Position numbers and translations under genes: made by a program. The notes under the pieces were generated by a model. The model was not told the origin of the DNA, did not search any database, and was given only the letters and a program-made list of their open reading frames with translations. Source: a virus. From it: DNA of 38,812 nt. This document shows, one piece after another, positions 1 through 6,944 of the stretch (positions are counted from its first letter, which is position 1; the number at the start of each line of letters is the position of its first letter). Location of the stretch: IMG/VR virus record IMGVR_UViG_3300033388_005972, positions 1-38,812 of that record. One strand, given 5' to 3'.

Positions 1-191
1 TGGTCCGACAGATCAAAACCAAAATGGACGACCCACGCAAAAACCCTCCGGTTTGCGCGGTAGTCCGTGACCCGCGTTGGCTGGCGCAATATGCTCAAAA
101 TTTCCATGGTACCAAGATCCTAAGCCATAAGGATATCGATGCGCAGCTGCATAACCCAAGTGGATTGTGCCGCATCTTCGAAACCAACTAA
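1..191 (+). CDS. C-terminal end of an unrecognised protein (5' end outside window)
   Basis: An open frame runs in from the left edge (first full codon at 3) and stops with TAA at 189-191, giving the last 62 residues of a protein. The segment is basic and polar, with VRDPRWLAQYAQNFHG near the middle and LCRIFETN at the end. I see no catalytic motif, membrane segment or Cys/His cluster and do not recognise a family. It is probably co-transcribed with the next gene, whose start lies 32 bases downstream. That the frame is coding is inferred from its openness to the edge and the well-placed downstream gene. Confidence 0.5.
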   Translation, partial: VRQIKTKMDDPRKNPPVCAVVRDPRWLAQYAQNFHGTKILSHKDIDAQLHNPSGLCRIFETN

Positions 192-223
192 GCCACCAAA
201 AACACAAAAGAAAAGAGAGCGCA

Positions 224-969
224 ATGAAAACCCTAAGAGATCTCATGGCGAACACAAGCAAAACAAAAAAGAAGAGCACGCCCAAAGTAGGTGGGTGGAT
301 ACTTTACGAGGGCCCGTCTCAATTAGATGGGAAGCCCGTCGCGTCGTCGTGATAGCCACGCGTGGAAGCAAGAATTCTAAAACGGGTGATATGGTTCAAA
401 CTTGGATCCTTAGATCTGACGTGAAACCAACCGAAGCCGTAAAAACTGGAGAGGATGAAAGCATCTGCGGGGACTGCCCCCACCGTCACTTCCTTTCTGG
501 CGCGTGTTATGTTCAACCGTTCCAGGCGCCTAGATCTGTATGGGAAAAATACAAGCGGGGTGGCTATAGACACGCGACGGAAAGCGATTTTACCGAGCTT
601 AAAGAAATGAAGGTAAGAGCCGGATCTTATGGGGACCCTTCTGCGGTACCGCTTTGGGTTTGGGTGTCGTGCGGCGTGTCAACGGGATATTCGCGACAGT
701 GGCGGAATTTCACGGAACAATCACATTATTTAATGGCAAGCGTTATTTCAATCCGAGAGAAACGGGAGGCTAACGCGCTAGGGTTCAGGACGTTTCGCAT
801 GGCAAGCCCCGAAAGCCCTGTTGATCATGATGAAATAATTTGTCCTAGCGCTAGTGGGGTTTCATGCTTTGATTGTGGGCTATGTGCTGGATCTAGAATA
901 GGCGCGAAAAATATTGTAATAGAGGTTCATGGGGCAAGATCTAAAAGGGCCCTCGAAATCATCCAGTAG
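224..969 (+). CDS. Conserved phage Cys-rich protein of unknown function, interrupted by a frameshift
   Basis: Translation probably starts at ATG 224, after the purine-rich AAAAGAGAG. The frame encodes MKTLRDLMANTSKTKKK then VGGWILYEGPSQLDGKPV and hits TGA at 350-352. The expected continuation, VVVIAT then NSKTGDMVQTWILRSDV, is in the -1 frame from about 343 and runs to TAG at 967-969. Together they match my recollection of a widespread phage protein with the order WILY-GPS-LDG-P-IAT-NSKTGDM-TWILR followed by ICGDCPHR and CFDCGLCAG. The paired cysteines suggest zinc binding. The break lies in a GTCGCGTCGTCGTG tract with no X-XXY-YYZ slippery heptamer, so a sequencing error or a real lesion is likelier than programmed frameshifting. 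Function is unknown. Confidence 0.6.
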
Positions 970-973
970 CCAA

Positions 974-1022
974 GAGGGGGGAAGGGGGGACCTTTCCCCC
1001 TTTTCCCTTTTTCGATTTTTTG
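974..1022 (+). terminator. Rho-independent-type terminator
   Basis: Directly after the TAG at 969, a G-rich arm (GGGAAGGGGGG) is followed by CCTTT and a complementary CCCCCTTTTCCC arm, then T-rich sequence ending in a T6 run. This is the expected form of an intrinsic terminator for the plus-strand genes to its left. Confidence 0.55.
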
Positions 1023-1063
1023 TTTAACCCTCACAAAAATCACACACCAAATTTTGAGATGGG

Positions 1064-1127
1064 CTCCCCGCTGTGTAAGTTAGGGGAGGTTGCACTCGCG
1101 ACCTGGCGCGTTCCCATGCCAGATGGG
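1064..1127 (+). other. Structured leader with three short hairpins
   Basis: Three inverted repeats precede the 68-aa gene: CTCCCC (1064-1069) with GGGGAG (1083-1088); AGGTTGC (1087-1093) with GCGACCT (1098-1104), loop ACTC and one G-U pair; and CCCAT (1113-1117) with ATGGG (1123-1127). The first two share two bases, so they may compete. There is no following T run. It does not fold as a tRNA. It could be a structured 5' leader or a small RNA. Confidence 0.3.
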
Positions 1128-1147
1128 GACAGACGAAGGTGACGATT

Positions 1148-1354
1148 ATGATGGTGAAAATCTGCCCTATTGGGGTGGAGCCTGAAGAAGACGGAGACGG
1201 GTGGCGGGTGCAGCTTTATATTCACAGTAGTGTGGATGCTCGCTTTCTGATGGCACACTTGGGCAAAGAGCTGGCCTTATCATTTCCCCAAAGGACGCCT
1301 GCGGAGGTTCTGAATGTGATCGACAGTCACGTTGTGAACCCGGAGGATTTATAG
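1148..1354 (+). CDS. Small protein of unknown function upstream of the phosphoesterase
   Basis: This gene encodes 68 residues if started at ATG 1148, which sits 5 bases after AAGGTGA. ATG 1151 and an upstream GTG at 1139 are alternatives, but GTG 1139 overlaps the ribosome binding site itself. The sequence reads as a mixed alpha/beta small domain (MVKICPIGVEPEEDGDGW, then VQLYIHSSVDARFLMAHLG) with no membrane segment or metal cluster. It abuts the phosphoesterase gene: its TAG ends at 1354 and the next ATG starts at 1355, implying coupled translation. I do not recognise the family. Confidence 0.6.
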   Translation: MMVKICPIGVEPEEDGDGWRVQLYIHSSVDARFLMAHLGKELALSFPQRTPAEVLNVIDSHVVNPEDL

Positions 1355-2521
1355 ATGGGATGGCATAGGGCTGGTGAAGCGGCCCGTTTGCTTGGTGTTT
1401 CTTCTACGGAAGCACTGCGCAAGCGTGGGCGGCGTGGAACGACGGAGCGGAAGTGGGACAGTGTCAGGGAGTGTTACGTTTACTATGTGGATGATAACAA
1501 CCGGGAATCGGTGCTGGATGACATAGAGCTACTGCACAGGCAGGATGAGGAGGAGCGGACAAAGGACATTGGGCATTACGACGCCCAGCGTGATGTGTAT
1601 GTGATCAAGACGGATAAGCGCAGGCCCCGCATAATCGAGGGCTGGATATATAGGCACATCCGGCAGATAGAGGGAGACCGTCTTCCCATCCAGGATTTGC
1701 GGGTAGAGGCTCCTACGAGGCTCCCGCGTCTTCGACTTAAGAGCGATGAGGACCAAGACCCGTTTGCGGTGGTTTGTACTCCGACGGATTTCCACTACGG
1801 CAAATACGGCTGGGTGGTTGAGACAGACACGGGTTACTCTCGGGATGAGGCGCGGCAGTTATTGATGGAGCGGACGGATGATTTGCTCTCTTTGATTGCG
1901 CGGTACGGGCAGCCGGAGCAGATGTATATTGGGGTTGGCAGTGATTTTTTCCACATAGACACGGACCACAATACGACCACGAAGGGGACCCCGCAGGATT
2001 CAGACGGGACGTATGCCCAGATATTTTCCGAGGGCTGCCAGCTCTTTGTGGACTTCGTGGAGATGGTGCGGTCTTTTTGCCCTAGGGTGAACTTGATGTT
2101 CATGCCGGGCAACCATGACCGGACGTCCAGCCTGGGGCTGATGACACTGCTTTCGCATATGTATAAGGACGTGGACGATGTGGCCACGAGCAATCCTTTA
2201 ACGGAGCGGCAATACGTCACCTATGGGACAAGTCTCATCTGCCTGACGCATGGTGACAGTTGCCGGAGTACGGACCTGCCGGGCATCATGGCTTATGAGG
2301 CGGCAGCCGACTGGGGCACGTGCGAGCACCGGATGGTCTTCTCTGGGCATTTGCACCACCAGCAAGTCAAAGAGCACAAGGGTGTGATGCTTTATCAGAT
2401 GGGGAGCCTGTCTGGGACAGACCGCTGGCACCACCGGAAGGGTTACGTGGGTAGCAGGCGGGTGCTATCTGCATACTTGATAGACAAAGAGCGCGGGTGC
2501 ATCGGGCAGCTCAACGCATAA
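1355..2521 (+). CDS. Calcineurin-like metallophosphoesterase with N-terminal HTH-like domain
   Basis: The 388-residue product carries the full metallophosphoesterase signature: TDFHYG (144-149, the D-x-H metal ligands), GSDFFH (195-200), GNHD (252-255), HGD (299-301) and GHLHH (331-335). This fold uses two divalent metals to hydrolyse phosphodiesters, and phage members are often annotated as DNA repair exonucleases or phosphatases. Residues 1-45 (GWHRAGEAARLLGVSSTEAL) resemble a winged or MerR-like helix-turn-helix, suggesting DNA targeting. Residues about 50-130 form a basic linker. The substrate is unknown; a nuclease role in replication or packaging is inferred only from family and neighbourhood. 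The start abuts the upstream stop. Confidence 0.85.
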   Translation: MGWHRAGEAARLLGVSSTEALRKRGRRGTTERKWDSVRECYVYYVDDNNRESVLDDIELLHRQDEEERTKDIGHYDAQRDVYVIKTDKRRPRIIEGWIYRHIRQIEGDRLPIQDLRVEAPTRLPRLRLKSDEDQDPFAVVCTPTDFHYGKYGWVVETDTGYSRDEARQLLMERTDDLLSLIARYGQPEQMYIGVGSDFFHIDTDHNTTTKGTPQDSDGTYAQIFSEGCQLFVDFVEMVRSFCPRVNLMFMPGNHDRTSSLGLMTLLSHMYKDVDDVATSNPLTERQYVTYGTSLICLTHGDSCRSTDLPGIMAYEAAADWGTCEHRMVFSGHLHHQQVKEHKGVMLYQMGSLSGTDRWHHRKGYVGSRRVLSAYLIDKERGCIGQLNA

Positions 2522-2551
2522 AAAAACCCCACCCGATGAATTCAGGTGGGG
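2521..2551 (-). terminator. Terminator for the leftward lysis block
   Basis: CCCCACC (2527-2533) pairs with GGTGGGG (2545-2551) around an 11-base loop. On the minus strand the stem is followed by six T (A6 at 2521-2526), so it is a classic intrinsic terminator for transcription coming leftward from the genes at 2734-4021. Read on the plus strand it lacks a T tract. The 182 bases between it and 2734 hold no gene I can support. Confidence 0.7.
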
Positions 2552-2733
2552 CCAAACACAGAAAAGAGAGAAACATGTAAAGAGAGGTCACATGCACTCG
2601 CTGTGTGCTAATAATATCCGCAGCTTCCGTCGTTTGCAACTTTTAAATAAAAACCAATGGTCCGTGTATTTTGCAATGTGTCAGGAACCTCACCTGCTGC
2701 TAGATTTCGTATGCGTCCGTAACGGCCCACCTC

Positions 2734-3270
2734 CTAGGTCCTAAGTAGTATTGTTTTTTCGCAAAGGGTGATTTCTCGGTCTTGCTTTTTGCTGGGCTTG
2801 GTGTCCACTGGTTTATAGGTCCGCCATCCTGCCATCTCGACGTGAGTATATGCCCAGCCGATGCCTTCTTTGGATAATGGTTTCCAGTTGCCGCCCCAGA
2901 CTAGGCCGCACTTATCTACTTCATCGCCGAAGCGTCTCCAGGTAGCAACGGCCCTGGGGGATTGGCAGTCGAAGTGGAATGGGACCCATCGGGACGAACC
3001 GCCCTCGGCGTGCCACACCATGCGGCCCGTTTCGCACCGCTCGGAGTCGATTACGAAGTCTGCCCCGAAACCAAACTCATGTGGTGATTCACCAGGCTCT
3101 GCTCTGCTGGAGCCGCCTTCGAACATGAAGCGCTGCCTTTGGGCGGTGCGGCCAGTTTCCCATAGTAGGACCGGGATGTTTTTTTCATCCAGCCGGTGCC
3201 TGAGCCAGATAATTGCAGATCTAAAAGGCTCAGATAACGTTGACAGGGTAGATAGGCGCTGCTCATCCAT
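2734..3270 (-). CDS. M15-family peptidoglycan peptidase (endolysin)
   Basis: The product has 178 residues. It matches zinc D-Ala-D-Ala carboxypeptidase / L-Ala-D-Glu endopeptidase folds (M15, as in T5 endolysin): SPHEFGFGADFVI supplies H64 and D71 as zinc ligands, and GLVWGGNWK followed by WAYTHVEM (137-146) supplies H143 and a nearby acidic residue E145. Earlier, WETGRTAQRQRFMF is the typical substrate-groove segment. There is no signal peptide or cell-wall-binding domain, so release probably depends on a holin. AGGAG lies 6 bases before ATG 3270. It follows the membrane/coiled-coil gene by 9 bases. The enzyme would cut peptide cross-links of host peptidoglycan at the end of infection; virion-associated use is also possible. 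Confidence 0.85.
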   Translation of the reverse strand: MDEQRLSTLSTLSEPFRSAIIWLRHRLDEKNIPVLLWETGRTAQRQRFMFEGGSSRAEPGESPHEFGFGADFVIDSERCETGRMVWHAEGGSSRWVPFHFDCQSPRAVATWRRFGDEVDKCGLVWGGNWKPLSKEGIGWAYTHVEMAGWRTYKPVDTKPSKKQDREITLCEKTILLRT

Positions 3271-3279
3271 GGGTTGCTC

Positions 3280-3561
3280 CTATAGGCGGCCACGCGACAA
3301 ATCTTTGATGCTCTCTTTTAGCTCTTCGATTTTTTGGTTGAGGCTTTCTTCAAAGCGGTCGATGCGGTCTTCAAAAGCGTTCATGCGTTCAGTGCTCGCC
3401 TTGGTGGACTTTATCTCGTCTATCTGGTCCTTTACGCTTTCAGTTATGTCTCTCAGGTGAAGGGAGTTCTGCTCACACCTGGACCGCAGTGTCCCGAATG
3501 CAATCCCTATCAGTACCAGGCTGGCCCCGCTGCTGACGATCAAAGATATCCATGGTGTCAC
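3280..3561 (-). CDS. Membrane-anchored coiled-coil protein, candidate holin or spanin-like
   Basis: Translation starts at GTG 3561, 7 bases after GAGGAG, giving 93 residues. Residues 5-24 (ISLIVSSGASLVLIGIAFG) form one transmembrane segment. Residues about 30-90 are charged heptad-like sequence rich in E, K, D, I and L (ESVKDQIDEIKSTKASTERM), predicted as a long coiled coil. It lies directly before the M15 peptidase gene and shares its strand, so a lysis accessory role (holin, antiholin or inner-membrane spanin) is a reasonable inference. The one-segment topology does not match the common two- or three-segment holins. It has no lipobox. Confidence 0.6.
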   Translation of the reverse strand: MTPWISLIVSSGASLVLIGIAFGTLRSRCEQNSLHLRDITESVKDQIDEIKSTKASTERMNAFEDRIDRFEESLNQKIEELKESIKDLSRGRL

Positions 3562-3594
3562 GAGAATGCTCCTCTTCCTTAATACTTATTATTA

Positions 3595-3858
3595 TTAAAC
3601 CATCTTGTCCGTCCCTATTGCCAGGGAAAACGTGTCGCAAGCATTGTCGGTGGCGTGGTAGTCGATGGGCTCCCCCGTGATTGGGTCCGGGCGACCGTCA
3701 AGGACGAAGCGTACCAAACGGGCTGAGATGCCAAGGCGAACGGCAATAGACAGCACACCTGTCTTTTGCTCATACAGCCTAAGTATCTCCGGGAGGTGTT
3801 TTTTTATCACCCACTCCGATGCTGGTTTCTTCTTCGTCACTCGGAACCCCACCATCAA
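3595..3858 (-). CDS. Small helix-turn-helix protein
   Basis: The product has 87 residues. The segment LPEILRLYEQKTGVLSIAVRLGISARLVRFVLDG reads as a tri-helical HTH with the turn at RLGIS. It could be a regulator or a terminase-small-subunit-like DNA-binding protein; no small terminase is visible elsewhere and the large subunit starts some 200 bases away on the other strand. Start choice is uncertain: ATG 3858 has a weak upstream signal, and GTG 3840 follows GGTGGGG. Either choice overlaps the neighbouring zinc-knuckle gene by 60-80 bases in another frame, which is unusual here. Confidence 0.5.
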   Translation of the reverse strand: MMVGFRVTKKKPASEWVIKKHLPEILRLYEQKTGVLSIAVRLGISARLVRFVLDGRPDPITGEPIDYHATDNACDTFSLAIGTDKMV

Positions 3859-4021
3859 TATCGCCCCCTACTATTATCCGCATGTCACTGGTAAACCTGG
3901 GTTTATTCTCCTTCGCCCGTACTGTTTCTCCGCAGGTGTCGCACCGGAACACCTTTCCTTCTTTGTGACGCCCAATTTGTTTATAGACGTGTATGCATTT
4001 ACCATTGGTTTCATATGGCAT
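3779..4021 (-). CDS. Small zinc-knuckle protein
   Basis: The product has 80 residues. The N-terminal half contains CIHVYKQIGRHKEGKVFRC followed by DTCGE, i.e. C9, H11, H19, C27 and C30, which resembles the small phage zinc-ribbon proteins with a C-x-H start and a closing C-x-x-C. The C-terminal 35 residues are acidic and low in complexity (DGGVPSDEEETS) and overlap the HTH gene's coding sequence in another frame. The ribosome binding site before ATG 4021 is poor (AAGAA), and a candidate promoter -10 box sits directly upstream, so translation may be nearly leaderless. It is the first gene of the leftward block. Function is unknown. Confidence 0.5.
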   Translation of the reverse strand: MPYETNGKCIHVYKQIGRHKEGKVFRCDTCGETVRAKENKPRFTSDMRIIVGGDIDGGVPSDEEETSIGVGDKKTPPGDT

Positions 4022-4074
4022 ATGTTCTTATACAGTTATAACCAGCCATAAGGCAAGACAGGGGAAAACACGGT
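4022..4074. promoter_or_regulatory. Divergent intergenic region with candidate promoters
   Basis: This 53-base gap separates the leftward block from the terminase operon. On the minus strand TTGCCT (4056-4051) and TATAAG (4032-4027) are 18 bases apart. On the plus strand TATAAC (4037-4042) could be a -10 box about 30 bases before ATG 4075, but no good -35 is present. Both are consensus-based guesses. Confidence 0.3.
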
Positions 4075-5469
4075 ATGCAACTAAACAAGAGACAAGTATT
4101 AGAACTACAGGAAAAGCCAGAGCTTTTTATCGAGCACGTTCTCGGTGCGAAGCTTTGGGAGAAGCAGATCCAAATCGCTAACGGGCTAAAAGACCACCGC
4201 ATTGTGGCTGTCCGCAGTTGCCATGGGAGTGGCAAGACTTTCCTTGCGGCGCAGCTCGCTCTATGGTGGCTTTATACAAGACCATTCTCCACCGTTATAA
4301 CGACGGCCCCAACGGGTCGGCAGGTGACGGACCTTTTATGGAAGGAGATACGGAAGTCGCACAAAAGGGCGGAGCAGATAGTCGGAGGACCTGGCCTCGG
4401 TGGTGAGCTGCTTCCAAAAGCGCCCCGGCTGGTGGTGGACGATGAATGGCTGTGTGTGGGCTTTTCAACGGATGACCCCACGAGTTTCCAGGGGTGGCAT
4501 AGCCCTGGCGGGATTTTGGCCATTTTCGATGAGGCCCCAGGTATCGCGCCGGATATCTGGGATGCGGCTCGCGGCGTTATCGTGGGAGAGCACGACCGCT
4601 TGATGTGCATCGGGAACCCCACGGAAGCATCCGGGCCATTCTACAATCTCTTTAAGACGGACTCCGAAAACATAGCGAAGTACCACATCAGCGCTTTCGA
4701 TGTGCCCAATGTGAAGGAGGGCAAGTCGCTCATACCTGGATTATGTACCAAGGACTGGGTGGATGAACGCAGAGCTGAATGGGATGAAAGCACACCCATG
4801 TGGCAAAGCCGCGTGATGGGTAACTTCCCAGAGGCCTCTGATTCTGTGGTCGTGCCGCTGTCCTGGGCTGAAGCCGCTATGTCCAGGCACGAGAACAATA
4901 AAATAGGCAGCACCAAGAGACTGGTCATGGCTGTGGACGTCGCGAGGTTCGGGGCGGACCATACCGTATTCGCGTTTGCCAACGAGGACGGTGTAAAGGA
5001 AATCGTCCGCGCCCCAAAGGCAGACACCATGGAGACGGTCGGGCATGTTATCAAGGCCTTTAACGATAAAGGTGCGTTCCAAAATGTGGATGAAATACGG
5101 GTGGATGCGGACGGCCTGGGGGCCGGGGTCTACGATAGGCTCAAAGAACAGCTCGGGAACGTGGTGGTGGAAATGCGGGGCGGAATGAGGGCCACAGAGA
5201 ACGAGCGCTACCTAAACAAGAGGGCGGAGTGGTACTTCACAGCGAGGAAGAAGTTAGATCCCAATGGCGATCACCGGGTGTTCCTCCCCAGCTCCCAAAC
5301 GCTGCTCGCGCAGATAACAGCCATCCGATTTAAAATAAACTCGCGTGGTCTCCTCCAAATAGAGTCCAAAGAAGACATGAAGAAACGGGGCGTTAAGTCG
5401 CCCGATGAGGCAGACGCAGTGGTCATGGCCCTGGCGGATGAAGGCGTAAACGAGTTTTTCTTCGTATAG
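4075..5469 (+). CDS. terL: Terminase large subunit
   Basis: The product is the 464-residue DNA-packaging motor. The N-terminal ATPase shows Walker A SCHGSGKT (48-55), Walker B ILAIFDEA (147-154) and a coupling motif CIGNPTE (178-184). The C-terminal RNase H-like nuclease shows AVDVARFGADHT (D288), VDADGLGAG (D344/D346) and SPDEADAVVMAL (D444/D447), the usual acidic residues for cutting concatemeric DNA. Length and domain order are normal for the family. The start ATG has a modest AGGGG upstream. No small subunit precedes it on this strand; the HTH protein at 3595-3858 on the opposite strand is the only nearby candidate. Confidence 0.95.
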   Translation: MQLNKRQVLELQEKPELFIEHVLGAKLWEKQIQIANGLKDHRIVAVRSCHGSGKTFLAAQLALWWLYTRPFSTVITTAPTGRQVTDLLWKEIRKSHKRAEQIVGGPGLGGELLPKAPRLVVDDEWLCVGFSTDDPTSFQGWHSPGGILAIFDEAPGIAPDIWDAARGVIVGEHDRLMCIGNPTEASGPFYNLFKTDSENIAKYHISAFDVPNVKEGKSLIPGLCTKDWVDERRAEWDESTPMWQSRVMGNFPEASDSVVVPLSWAEAAMSRHENNKIGSTKRLVMAVDVARFGADHTVFAFANEDGVKEIVRAPKADTMETVGHVIKAFNDKGAFQNVDEIRVDADGLGAGVYDRLKEQLGNVVVEMRGGMRATENERYLNKRAEWYFTARKKLDPNGDHRVFLPSSQTLLAQITAIRFKINSRGLLQIESKEDMKKRGVKSPDEADAVVMALADEGVNEFFFV

Positions 5470-5552
5470 GCCCTTGTACAGTGTTCTGACAAAAGTAATA
5501 ACAATGTTCTTCTTTTCTTGTATTTGGGATTTTTGCCCTATAGGTTAAATTC

Positions 5553-6944
5553 ATGGCGAGTTTTCTTGACAAATGGAAAAGCTGGTTTTCTATGGGGGGA
5601 GGCTCAGGGCAAAAGGCCCTTCCTTCGCCAAACGAAGCGGGATACGGACTTATATCCTCCGCGATGCAATACGGAACGGCCCCAAGAAGAGGGAGCCCGG
5701 AGCTGCTGGCATCATATAGAACCCTACCCTGGCTTAGGTCTGTGGTGGATAGGATATCCAATGCGACCGCATCAACTAGGTGGGTGGTTATTGATGATTC
5801 TATCCCAGGGATGAAGCGGCGCTTAAGGATGGCTGGAAGCCCCGAAGAGCGCCAGAATATTATCAAGGATTATATGGTGGGCCACGCCCACCTTATTGAT
5901 ATGGAAAACCCCATGTCGCGTCTGCTCTGCGAGGGCAACCCGACAATGACCGGGCGGCAAATCCGGCTTTTATGCCAAACGCACCTTGAGCTAGTGGGCG
6001 AGACTTTTTTGCTCATCGAAAGAGACGCAAGTGGCACGCCGGTTGAACTGTGGAACGTCCCTCCCACCTGGGTATCTGATGTTCCGAATGGCGATAAGCC
6101 ATATTACACGGTCCAGTTCCGCACCTTGGATATGACCGTAGAACCGCAGGACATGCTGTGGCTTAAGATTTGCGACCCATCGAACCCCTACAGTCGCGGC
6201 ACTGGCGTCGGCGAATCCCTTGGTGATGAGCTTGATGCGGATGAGTTCGCGGCCAAGCATGTGAAGAGCTGGTTTTACAACCGCGCAACCCCAGACCTCC
6301 TTGTTGGAGTTAAGGGTGCGTCGGAAGACCAGCTAAAGGGTGCGAAAAGCTCGTGGGAGGATAACCACCGTGGGTTCAAGCGTGCATACGGATCTCATTG
6401 GCACTCGGGGGAACTGCAGGTGACGCAGCTTGGGCAAAGCTTTGCCGACCAGCAACTTGTACAGTTCCGCGAGTTCGAGCGTGATATTATTGTGAACACC
6501 TTTGGTGTGCCGCCCGAAATACTAGGTATCCTAGAGAACAGCAACAGGGCCACCATTGAGAGCGCCGATTATCTTTTTACAAAATGGGTCATTGTCCCGC
6601 GTCTTGAGTTCTGGCGTACAGAGCTGCAAAAGAACCTGGCACCGATGTTTGGTGACGACGTCATTATTGAGTACATCAACCCGGTTCCAGATGATAAGAC
6701 ACACGACCTTAATGTGGCTAAGGCATTTCCATTCGCTTTTACCATAAATGAAATACGCGGGATGGCATCCCACGCCCCACTCCCCGGCGAGGAAGGCGAG
6801 ACGCACTGGGTGCCGCTTAACGGTGCTCTTACACCAGAGCTTAGCGAGTTGACTCCCCCTGAAGAGGCGGAGCAAGAATACCTTGAAGAGGAAGCCGATG
6901 AAGGCGAAGACGAACCTTTGGAGGAAGACTATGAGATGGCTTGA
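5553..6944 (+). CDS. HK97-family portal protein
   Basis: The 463-residue protein forms the ring at the capsid vertex through which DNA enters and leaves and on which the tail is attached. The family pattern is clear in the centre and C-terminal half: RDIIVNTFGVPPEILGI, then SNRATIESADYLFTKWVIVP and a downstream VIIEYINPVPDD. The last 40 residues are strongly acidic. It follows the terminase after 83 AT-rich bases, and its C-terminus overlaps the protease start by 14 bases. The ribosome binding site is weak (TAGGT). Confidence 0.92.
   Translation: MASFLDKWKSWFSMGGGSGQKALPSPNEAGYGLISSAMQYGTAPRRGSPELLASYRTLPWLRSVVDRISNATASTRWVVIDDSIPGMKRRLRMAGSPEERQNIIKDYMVGHAHLIDMENPMSRLLCEGNPTMTGRQIRLLCQTHLELVGETFLLIERDASGTPVELWNVPPTWVSDVPNGDKPYYTVQFRTLDMTVEPQDMLWLKICDPSNPYSRGTGVGESLGDELDADEFAAKHVKSWFYNRATPDLLVGVKGASEDQLKGAKSSWEDNHRGFKRAYGSHWHSGELQVTQLGQSFADQQLVQFREFERDIIVNTFGVPPEILGILENSNRATIESADYLFTKWVIVPRLEFWRTELQKNLAPMFGDDVIIEYINPVPDDKTHDLNVAKAFPFAFTINEIRGMASHAPLPGEEGETHWVPLNGALTPELSELTPPEEAEQEYLEEEADEGEDEPLEEDYEMA

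Noticed and set aside
1040-1258. Minus-strand open frame across the structured leader
   Set aside because: It overlaps the 68-aa gene, which has a good ribosome binding site and abuts the phosphoesterase gene, and has no start signal of its own.
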